A DNA stretch of 12,123 nucleotides, taken from NCBI GenBank assembly GCA_016926595.1, contig JAFGOG010000335.1, forward strand, positions 1-12,123, in the 5' to 3' direction. Made by a program: the position numbers and the translations under genes. Numbering within the stretch: the first letter of the stretch is position 1; each line of letters starts with the position of its first letter. This document shows, in pieces, positions 1-7,208 of this stretch. Below the pieces are notes generated by a model. The model made no database searches. It was not told the origin of the DNA and was given only the letters and a program-made list of their open reading frames with translations. This DNA comes from Anaerolineae bacterium. GTDB lineage: Bacteria > Chloroflexota > Anaerolineae > JAAYZQ01.

Positions 1-44
1 CTTTCGATCTTTCGCCTCCGCGCGGAAAGATCGAAAGTCTTTTT
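1..44 (+). terminator. Rho-independent terminator of an upstream gene
   Basis: A perfect 13-bp inverted repeat (CTTTCGATCTTTC at 1-13, its complement at 25-37) with an 11-nt loop is followed by TCTTTTTGTCT. Stem plus U-tract is the intrinsic-terminator pattern on the + strand. The gene it ends lies outside the window, and the stem may extend further because it begins at base 1. Confidence 0.75.
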
Positions 45-59
45 GTCTACATGGCAGTC

Positions 60-88
60 TTGCCAACACCCGTGGAAAATGGTAGAAT
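60..88 (+). promoter_or_regulatory. Sigma70-type promoter for the 108-5577 gene run
   Basis: A -35 box TTGCCA (60-65) and a -10 box TAGAAT (83-88) are separated by exactly 17 nt. Each differs from consensus at one position. Transcription would begin near 95, giving a very short leader that still includes the AGAAAGGA ribosome-binding site (96-103). Confidence 0.65.
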
Positions 89-107
89 GTAGGGCAGAAA
101 GGACCGG

Positions 108-1133
108 TTGGAAGTGCTTGTACCATTCAGCCCTGGCGAGAGCCTGAGGGTCTACCGCCTGCAGGGCCAAGGCCTGGCGCTCGACCTGGAGCGTGGTTTG
201 ACTCAACCGAATATGCCCCTGCGAGAGGCGTGGCTGGCCTTCCTGACACAACAGGCAATGGGGCGAGCGACCTATGTGCTGTACGACGCCCAATACGGCG
301 AGGCCTTTATCCAGGTGCAGTACCGGCCGCACCAGGCCGCCGCAGACGTAGCCTATGTGGCGCCGGCGTTGGCGAACCACCAGCAGGCGGGCAGCGCCTG
401 GTCGCGCCTGCTCGAAGGCGTATCGGTCGAGGTGGCAGCGCGAGGCGTCCAGCGACTGTTCGCCAGTTTGCCCGAAGCGGGCCCGGAGAAGGAGATCTTT
501 CAACAATCGGGTTTTGCCGTCTATGCCTGTGAAGACATATTCCGCCTGGCCCAACAGCCCACCAACCAGGCTGCCGGCGTCGTGCCCGGCCTGCGGCTGC
601 AACAAACCAAAGATTGGCCTGCCCTACAAAAGCTGTGTGTCGCCATTACGCCTCAGCGTGTGCGCCAGATCGAAGGCGGCATCAGCGTCGCACCGATGGA
701 GGGCAAGAATCAGATGGGCTATGTCTTGCCCAGCGCTTCAGCTCAAGATCTCCTCGTGGGCAAGGAGACAAGCAGCGACGACTTGGCCGCTGCCCTCTAC
801 CTCCGCACCGGCAGGCAGGCCCACTGGCTGCGGTTCCTTGTCCACCCCGAGGCCAGGAACATCGCCGGCTCTCTGGTCGCCTGGGCCTTGGACAGCCTGG
901 TAGGCCAGCAGCCAAGACCGGTCTACTGCAGTGTACGGCAGTACGAAGCCGGCCTGCGCGATGCCCTACAGGCGGTTGGCTTTGAGCTGGACCACACCCG
1001 GACGCTGATGGTCAAGCAAACCGCTGCCTGGATCAAAGTGCCGGCCCAGGAGCTAGTGCCGGCCCTGAAAGGCAGCGCCGAGCCGGTATTTCACAGTAGT
1101 AGCCAGCAGCCAGTCAGCAGTAACCACGGCTGA
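108..1133 (+). CDS. GNAT-type acetyltransferase-like protein (degenerate)
   Basis: 341-residue soluble protein of probable tandem GNAT-fold architecture. No function is established. The C-terminal half (about 160-310) has the GNAT look: a strand and pyrophosphate-loop-like segment around 239-262 (LRFLVHPEARN, then the helix SLVAWALDSL), then residues 272-304 with VYCSVRQYE, a helix and VGFELD...MVKQTA, resembling the last strands of acetyltransferases. I do not see a clean acetyl-CoA loop, so activity is doubtful. The start is TTG at 108, 4 nt after AGAAAGGA; a GTG at 114 is the alternative. The last 12 residues are Ser/Gln-rich and come from low-complexity DNA running into a heptad repeat. 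It is the first gene of the + strand run, 69 bp ahead of the R3H ATPase; pairing with that gene suggests a linked, unknown role. Confidence 0.6.
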   Translation: MEVLVPFSPGESLRVYRLQGQGLALDLERGLTQPNMPLREAWLAFLTQQAMGRATYVLYDAQYGEAFIQVQYRPHQAAADVAYVAPALANHQQAGSAWSRLLEGVSVEVAARGVQRLFASLPEAGPEKEIFQQSGFAVYACEDIFRLAQQPTNQAAGVVPGLRLQQTKDWPALQKLCVAITPQRVRQIEGGISVAPMEGKNQMGYVLPSASAQDLLVGKETSSDDLAAALYLRTGRQAHWLRFLVHPEARNIAGSLVAWALDSLVGQQPRPVYCSVRQYEAGLRDALQAVGFELDHTRTLMVKQTAAWIKVPAQELVPALKGSAEPVFHSSSQQPVSSNHG

Positions 1134-1148
1134 AAGCTGATAGCTGAT
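1128..1148. repeat. Heptanucleotide tandem repeat, AGCTGAT type
   Basis: Three consecutive heptads GGCTGAA, AGCTGAT and AGCTGAT. The first contains the stop codon of the upstream gene. The preceding 35 bases (cagtag/cagcag/cagtcagcag) are also low-complexity and may be decayed copies of a similar repeat. Confidence 0.6.
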
Positions 1149-1159
1149 CAAAAGATCCC

Positions 1160-1181
1160 CCCTTCCCTTCCGAGGGTAGGG
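1160..1181. other. Weak intergenic hairpin
   Basis: CCCTTCCCT (1160-1168) can pair with AGGGTAGGG (1173-1181) across a 4-nt TCCG loop, with 8 of 9 positions matching. There is no T-tract. It may be a minor mRNA stem between two co-directional genes, 12 nt before the ribosome-binding site of the next gene. Confidence 0.3.
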
Positions 1182-1202
1182 AGGCGACTAACTGAGGAAG
1201 GT

Positions 1203-2747
<1,545 letters not shown>

Positions 2748-2773
2748 TCATATAATCAACCAAGGAGAACGGA

Positions 2774-3181
2774 ATGCCCTACAAATTCCCGTCAGATGAA
2801 TGGATCAAGGCCTTGATGGTCGAGCTCAACAAAAGCGAAGCCTATCACAAGTCGGCCAAAACCTGGGAGGGCGACTTTTACTTTATCGCCACGCCGGGAG
2901 ACAGCCTGACCGAACCGGTGATCATGTACATGGACCTATGGCACGGCGACTGCCGCGCGGCCGGTGTAGTAGCCGACGAGAGCGAAAAGGCTCCTGAATT
3001 TCGCATCTCGGCTTCCCTCGCGGTCTGGCGCAAGGTAATCGAGAAAAAGCTGGATCCGATCCAGGGGTTGATGACCGGCCAGTTGAAGCTAAAGGGCAAC
3101 ATGGTCAAGATCATGAAGGCCCCCAAGGCTGCCGCCGAGCTGGTCAACTGCTGCACCCTGGTGCCGACCGACTTTACCTAG
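2774..3181 (+). CDS. SCP2 sterol-binding domain protein
   Basis: 135-residue single-domain protein of the SCP2 (sterol carrier protein 2) fold, a small cytoplasmic lipid or hydrophobic-ligand binding fold. Visible family features are the N-terminal helix with W10, a central strand region (32-65), and the closing helix-strand block around 83-113. In that block VWRKVIEKKLDP is followed by GLMTGQLKLKGNM, very close to the usual MTGKIKIKGD motif of SCP2 proteins. ATG with AAGGAG (2762-2767) 6 nt upstream. Only 26 bp separate it from the ATPase gene, so co-transcription is likely. The natural ligand cannot be read from sequence. A strong hairpin follows the stop codon. Confidence 0.85.
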   Translation: MPYKFPSDEWIKALMVELNKSEAYHKSAKTWEGDFYFIATPGDSLTEPVIMYMDLWHGDCRAAGVVADESEKAPEFRISASLAVWRKVIEKKLDPIQGLMTGQLKLKGNMVKIMKAPKAAAELVNCCTLVPTDFT

Positions 3182-3189
3182 GATTGCTC

Positions 3190-3250
3190 ACCCTCCCGCA
3201 GGTTTGTCCCGCTCCCTTTGCGGGGCGCTTTCCAGAACCTGCGGGAGGGT
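3190..3250. repeat. Large compound hairpin, REP-like
   Basis: A perfect 15-bp inverted repeat (ACCCTCCCGCAGGTT at 3190-3204, complement at 3236-3250) encloses a second stem, GTCCCGC (3206-3212) with GCGGGGC (3220-3226), one G-U pair. No T-tract follows, so it is not a classical terminator. Its right arm ends 14 nt before the next start codon and contains the only purine-rich stretches (GGGAGG, GGTAGG) that could serve as ribosome-binding site. It could be a dispersed palindromic repeat, an mRNA-stability stem or a translation-limiting structure. Confidence 0.65.
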
Positions 3251-3264
3251 AGGCTGATTGAACG

Positions 3265-4056
3265 ATGTCCTACCTCACTGTTGCCGGCGAGACAGTGGAT
3301 TATGTCCACCGCCAGAGCCGGACGACTGCCAGGCCGGCCCTGGTGTTCATCCACGGCGCGGGAGGCAGCCACCAACTGTGGCTCTACCAGGTGCGCGGCC
3401 TGCTCAAGGTGACCAGTTATGCCCTTGACCTGCCCGGTCACGGACGGTCGACCGGTCAAGGGCGGGACAGCATCGCCGCCTATGCGGACTGGCTCATCGA
3501 GTTCCTGGATGCAGCCGGGCTGGAGCGAGTCACGCTGGTAGGCCACTCGATGGGCGGCGCGATCGCGCTCGACGCGGCGCTGCGCTACCCGGAGCGGGTG
3601 TCCGGCCTGGGGCTGGTGGCCACCGGCGCCCGGCTGCGCGTCGCACCAGCCATCCTGGATGGCTTGCGCCACGACCTGGCAGCCACAGTGCGGCTGATCG
3701 CAAGGTGGTGCTACAGCGCCCAGGTCCCGCCGGAGATGATCCAAATGGGCGAGCAGCAAATGGCCGCGACGTCCCCCGATGTCCTGTACAGCGATTTCGC
3801 CGCGTGCGACGCCTTTGACGTGACAGGCCGGCTGTGTGAGATCGTCGCCCCAACCGCCATCTTGTGCGGCGCCGAGGACCGGATGACGCCGCCCAAGTAC
3901 GCCGCCTATCTGCGCGACAAGATTCCCGGCGCTGTGCTGCATCTGGTCGAAGGGGCAGGGCACATGGTGATGCTCGAAAAGCCGGAAGAGGTGACGGCCA
4001 TCCTGGCTGCCCGGCATGACCTTGCTCGTCGCCGGGCGGCTCAAGCGACTGCGTAG
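3265..4056 (+). CDS. Alpha/beta hydrolase
   Basis: 263-residue cytoplasmic alpha/beta-hydrolase-fold enzyme; substrate unknown. The catalytic set is complete: oxyanion-hole motif HGAGGS (30-35), DLPGHGRS (55-62), nucleophile elbow GHSMGG with Ser95, acid Asp205 in GAEDRMTP, and His233 in GAGHMVMLE. The spacing and lid segment (about 125-185) fit the esterase/lactonase-like branch that includes many MhpC-type or 3-oxoadipate enol-lactonase-like annotations, but nothing ties it to a specific pathway. ATG at 3265 has a weak ribosome-binding site; the candidates lie in the right arm of the preceding hairpin, so translation may be limited by that structure. The stop is followed 45 bp later by the glycosyltransferase start, in the same reading frame. 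Confidence 0.9.
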   Translation: MSYLTVAGETVDYVHRQSRTTARPALVFIHGAGGSHQLWLYQVRGLLKVTSYALDLPGHGRSTGQGRDSIAAYADWLIEFLDAAGLERVTLVGHSMGGAIALDAALRYPERVSGLGLVATGARLRVAPAILDGLRHDLAATVRLIARWCYSAQVPPEMIQMGEQQMAATSPDVLYSDFAACDAFDVTGRLCEIVAPTAILCGAEDRMTPPKYAAYLRDKIPGAVLHLVEGAGHMVMLEKPEEVTAILAARHDLARRRAAQATA

Positions 4057-4089
4057 GACAAGCAAAGACCCGCTGCGCGCCCTACGCCC

Positions 4090-4104
4090 GGGAGGACACA
4101 GATC
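4090..4104 (+). promoter_or_regulatory. Ribosome-binding site with ATC start codon
   Basis: GGGAGGA (4090-4096) is the strongest Shine-Dalgarno in this gap. With the optimal 6-nt spacing after GGAGG, the codon at 4102 is ATC. From the in-frame TAG at 4054 to 4123 there is no ATG, GTG or TTG in this frame. The first ordinary candidate, TTG at 4123, is 27 nt past GGAGG and would remove half of the first membrane helix. Confidence 0.5.
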
Positions 4105-5577
4105 AACGCCAGTAAGCGCCTATTGGCTCTGATCGCCATTTTTAGCCTGGCTCTCAGCCTGCGGCTGGTCTATGTCGGCGGATTGGCCCACGAGACTGTT
4201 TTTGCCAGCGTCGACGCCCAGGGCTACCAAATCCTGGCGACCAACCTGCTCCAGCGCGGTGCCTTTTCATTGCAGACAGCCCAGCCCTACCTGCCCGATG
4301 GCGTCCGCACACCGCTCTATCCGGCCTTTCTAGCTCTGATCCTTTCGGTCAGCCGCAACGCCGATCACGCTGTGCCGTTGGCCCAGGCCTTATTGGATGC
4401 GACGACGGCGGCGTTGGTCTATGGCCTGGTTTCCCGGCTGACCACGCCACGGCGAGGACTCGTCGCGGCGTCGCTTTACGCGATCAACCCGATCTCGCCC
4501 CTGTTCATCGGCGAAGGGCTAACGGAGATTGGGCTGGCCTTTCTGCTGGCCCTGACCTTCTATATCTTTACCCTCGGCCTGGAAGCCAATCAGAAACGGT
4601 ATGCACTGCTGGCCGTGAGCGGGCTGCTGAGCGCCTGCTGCATCTTGTTCAAGCCGAATGTGGTGGCGTTGCCGCTCATACTTTCCCTGGGATTGGTCGT
4701 CCATGACAAACGCCCTTCCTGGCGGACGGCGAGAGAGGTAGGATTGTTGCTGGGAGTAGCCCTGTTAGGCCTATCGCCCTGGCTGGTGCGCAACCGGGTG
4801 GTGTTTGGCCAATGGTTCTTGTCGCTGGCCTTTGACGACAACCTGGCGCACGTCAGCGCCGTGGCGACCATCGCCGAAGCTCAGGGGGAAGAGGTAGCGC
4901 CTTGGACACCTCGCTGGCAGGAAATCTATCTGGCCCGGATCGCAGTCCCCACAAGCCAGGAGTACGGCTGGACTGGCGAGCCCTTGACCCCAAGCGCAGC
5001 GCTACAGCGCCAGCAGCAACTGGCGGCGACCGCCGGCAAGATCATCGGCGAGCATCCGTCGGCCTTTCTGGCCTCTCATCTAAAGGGCGCGCTGCGCTCG
5101 TTCGTTCCGTCTGCGCATCGTCATTGGTACGCCTACCTCACCCACCAGCCCTGGCCGGCGAGCCAGGCGCTGCAGGCCGTGTTGGTCGAGGCGGGGGCGA
5201 TGATCGGGCGCGGGGATTGGGCCGGCGGCCTGGGGATCATCGCCCAGTGGTGGGGACAACATCCAGCGCCAGCGCGATGGTCGTGGGCAACCTCGACAGC
5301 CCTGTATATCTTGAGCTATGGGCTGATCGCCGCCGGGCTGTGGGCGCTGCGGGCCCGGCCTGGGGTGTTGGTCAGCCTGGGGCTAACCCTCCTCTACCTT
5401 GTGCTATTGCCCGGTCCGATCGCCTACATCCGCTTCTGGGTGCCCGGCCTGCCCCTGGCAGTATCGGCCATGGGCTGCGCCTTTGCCGGGAGCAGGGCTT
5501 TCAAGCCACGCATCAGAGGAGGACCGGCATCCAAGATCCGAAATCCAGAGCCTGTACCGCCCGCGCCCGGTGGCTGA
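4102..5577 (+). CDS. GT39-family membrane glycosyltransferase
   Basis: Integral-membrane GT-C glycosyltransferase of the ArnT/PMT type (family 39), which transfers sugars from a polyprenyl-phosphate donor on the outer face of the membrane. About 491 residues from ATC 4102, or 484 from TTG 4123. The first helix ([17 protein letters not shown]) is followed by the outward loop containing the likely catalytic Asp in SVDAQGY (residue 38 from ATC), then the [11 protein letters not shown] motif typical of the family. Roughly ten hydrophobic segments follow, with a soluble stretch between about 230 and 350. ATC start is preferred because of the spacing to GGGAGGA and because it restores a full basic N-terminus (NASKR) before helix 1. 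The last ~28 residues are hydrophilic, Pro/Arg-rich and encoded antisense to the end of rdgB, so they are probably a late extension. Acceptor unknown. Confidence 0.82.
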   Translation: MNASKRLLALIAIFSLALSLRLVYVGGLAHETVFASVDAQGYQILATNLLQRGAFSLQTAQPYLPDGVRTPLYPAFLALILSVSRNADHAVPLAQALLDATTAALVYGLVSRLTTPRRGLVAASLYAINPISPLFIGEGLTEIGLAFLLALTFYIFTLGLEANQKRYALLAVSGLLSACCILFKPNVVALPLILSLGLVVHDKRPSWRTAREVGLLLGVALLGLSPWLVRNRVVFGQWFLSLAFDDNLAHVSAVATIAEAQGEEVAPWTPRWQEIYLARIAVPTSQEYGWTGEPLTPSAALQRQQQLAATAGKIIGEHPSAFLASHLKGALRSFVPSAHRHWYAYLTHQPWPASQALQAVLVEAGAMIGRGDWAGGLGIIAQWWGQHPAPARWSWATSTALYILSYGLIAAGLWALRARPGVLVSLGLTLLYLVLLPGPIAYIRFWVPGLPLAVSAMGCAFAGSRAFKPRIRGGPASKIRNPEPVPPAPGG

Positions 5578-6115
5578 TCCGGTTCTTGATCTCAGGCGCG
5601 AGCTCGGCCATCGTCTGCCCGCCCAAGCCGTCGACGATGAACACAGGATCGTAGCCAAAACCGTGCTCGCCGCGCGGCGCCCAGCCGATGCGCCCCTCGC
5701 ACCGCCCTTCGGCGGTGCGGACGGCGCCGTTGGGCCAGGCCAGGGCCACCACACAGCGAAAGCGGGCCGTGCGTTGTCCATCCGGCACACCGGCCAGAGT
5801 GTCCAACAGCTTCTGGTAGCGATCGGCGTCGCTGGCGCCCGGCCCGGCGTAACGCGCCGACCATACCCCCGGCGCGCCGCCCAGGGCATCCACTTCCAGG
5901 CCGGAATCGTCGGCCAGGGCCAGCAGGCCGGAGGCGCGGGCATAAGCTAAAGCCTTCAGCCGGGCATTCTCTTCGAACGTCGCACCCGACTCTTCGACCT
6001 CCAGCGTGATCCCTTCCCGGGCGGGGAAGGTCACTTCCAACGGCAGCCCGGCCAGCAGCTCCTCATACTCACGAGCCTTGCCTCGATTATTCGTGGCAAC
6101 CAGCAGCTTGACCAA
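5513..6115 (-). CDS. rdgB: XTP/dITP diphosphatase (HAM1/RdgB)
   Basis: 200-residue house-cleaning nucleotidase that hydrolyses ITP, dITP and XTP to monophosphate and pyrophosphate, keeping deaminated purines out of DNA and RNA. All family motifs are present: [17 protein letters not shown] (4-20), [10 protein letters not shown] (46-55), the metal/catalytic [14 protein letters not shown] (67-80), GVWSARYAG (83-91), GFGYDPVF (152-159) and [10 protein letters not shown] (177-186). The start is TTG at 6115, 9 nt after AAGGAG, giving the standard N-terminus [10 protein letters not shown]. RdgB proteins usually end soon after SHRARA; here the tail [11 protein letters not shown] is added by the heptad repeat. 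It lies 49 bp downstream of the nuclease gene on the same strand, so it may receive read-through from that module, but no promoter of its own was confidently seen. Confidence 0.95.
   Translation of the reverse strand: MVKLLVATNNRGKAREYEELLAGLPLEVTFPAREGITLEVEESGATFEENARLKALAYARASGLLALADDSGLEVDALGGAPGVWSARYAGPGASDADRYQKLLDTLAGVPDGQRTARFRCVVALAWPNGAVRTAEGRCEGRIGWAPRGEHGFGYDPVFIVDGLGGQTMAELAPEIKNRISHRARAVQALDFGSWMPVLL
5529..5549. repeat. Heptanucleotide tandem repeat, ATCCAAR type
   Basis: Three heptads ATCCAAG, ATCCGAA and ATCCAGA in direct tandem. They lie inside the 65-bp tail-to-tail overlap, so they encode the last part of both the + strand glycosyltransferase (SKIRNPE) and the - strand RdgB (LDFGSWM). 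Similar heptads are known as short tandem repeats in cyanobacteria and related genomes. Confidence 0.6.
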
Positions 6116-6164
6116 CGATCGCTACTCCTTCGCGCCAATCGGCCGAACACGGATTGTGCCTGCT

Positions 6165-7208
6165 TCACAAACTGCTGCAGAATCCTTTCAAGGCCGTGTT
6201 CTCAACCAGGTGATCCAACACTTTCAGGGTGAATACCTTGCCTTGAGTAGCCTGGAATAGCTTGCGCATATCCCCTCGGCGGACAGCAAAACCACGCCCA
6301 TCTATACAAGCAATGACCTGGAAACCAGGCAGGCCTTGTGCCCGGCGCTGGCGGCTTAGTTCGGCCAGATGCTGGATACGCGTCACCTTGTCCCTAGCTG
6401 TGCCATCGTCCTCGGTAATCTTGGCCTCAATGACCACCTGAGGGCTCCATTCATCCGGCACGATAAAATCAGGAGATTGATCAAACCCCTCAATCTTTTC
6501 GGCCCGTTTGGTCTTGCGGAAGCTGACCCCTGCCTGGCGCAGGCGTTCCTCCACAGCGCTCTCCATGACCTCGCCGACCAGCTCTGACACAGAATCACGA
6601 TGCCCGGCGAACGGGCGACCCAGAAAACGCTCGTAGAGCAGCATGGCATAAGGAACACCCTCGGTCGCCAAATGCCTTATACTTGCCGAACCGGAACAGG
6701 TATCCACTTTGTCCAAGCGATGGATCATCTCTTGAGGGATATCAGCAACACCGCTATTTATCGAGTGACAGGCAGCCGCCACTAAGGCCACCAAGCGCTC
6801 TTGACCTGGGTATGAATGAGACTGGAACATCTGCCGGTTCGTGCGCACGTGACGGTCCAAAGTACGGGCGAAACCCTGAGAGACCCTTGCACTGGATGAC
6901 TTGCTAGCCTCATATGCTAATTCAGATGGAGTGAATCCCAGGATTGTTCGCAGAACGACTAACACCAGGGCATCTTCGGCAAGTGCACCCATCACCTGCT
7001 CTTGGTCCATCCTGGAAAACCCAAAAGTGTGGCGTTTCAGCACTTCGTAAGCCTGCTGAAAATCGGGATAAAAGACAAAGCCAGGGCCACGAGGCAGGAG
7101 CAGGAAAGATGATTGCAAAGTACCAAAGACCGTGTCGACGAAAGCATCAACGTTTGCCTCGATTTCCGCATATGGGACTTTAAAAGGATACTTGGTCTGT
7201 GGCGTCAT
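6165..7208 (-). CDS. Putative restriction endonuclease, PD-(D/E)XK type
   Basis: 347-residue probable type II restriction enzyme partnered with the upstream methyltransferase. The catalytic region is C-terminal: PDFIVPDEW (246-254) leads to VVIEAKITEDDG (258-269), so the PD...EAK set (D247, E261, K263) is intact. An upstream helix ESAVEERLRQAGV (216-228) carries the acidic residue often found before the fold. The strand after the active site (FQVIACIDGRGFAVRRGD, 296-313) also fits. The N-terminal 200 residues are mostly helical and I recognise no named family; they may read the target site. ATG at 7208 is 6 nt after AAAGG within GAGGGAAAGG. The start lies inside the methyltransferase gene (29-bp overlap), which implies coupled translation. 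Target sequence and cut position are unknown. Confidence 0.75.
   Translation of the reverse strand: MTPQTKYPFKVPYAEIEANVDAFVDTVFGTLQSSFLLLPRGPGFVFYPDFQQAYEVLKRHTFGFSRMDQEQVMGALAEDALVLVVLRTILGFTPSELAYEASKSSSARVSQGFARTLDRHVRTNRQMFQSHSYPGQERLVALVAAACHSINSGVADIPQEMIHRLDKVDTCSGSASIRHLATEGVPYAMLLYERFLGRPFAGHRDSVSELVGEVMESAVEERLRQAGVSFRKTKRAEKIEGFDQSPDFIVPDEWSPQVVIEAKITEDDGTARDKVTRIQHLAELSRQRRAQGLPGFQVIACIDGRGFAVRRGDMRKLFQATQGKVFTLKVLDHLVENTALKGFCSSL

Noticed and set aside
1..37. Transposon terminal inverted repeat
   Set aside because: The arms are only 11 nt apart and followed by a T-tract, which fits a terminator; no transposase is nearby.
1128..1148. CRISPR-like repeat
   Set aside because: Units are 7 bp, directly adjacent and without spacers, so they are simple tandem repeats.
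3178..4065. Long - strand open frame of 295 codons
   Set aside because: It lies wholly antisense to the alpha/beta hydrolase, whose catalytic triad is complete. The antisense translation is low in hydrophobic pattern and rich in Gly, Pro, His and Arg, as expected of a GC-rich shadow frame.
4123..4125. TTG 4123 as start of the glycosyltransferase
   Set aside because: It is 27 nt from the only strong ribosome-binding site and removes the basic N-terminus before helix 1. It remains the fallback if ATC 4102 is not used.
4902..5654. + strand open frame of 250 codons in another frame
   Set aside because: It overlaps the glycosyltransferase, has Arg/Pro/Gly-rich composition with no motif, and runs past the real gene into rdgB antisense.
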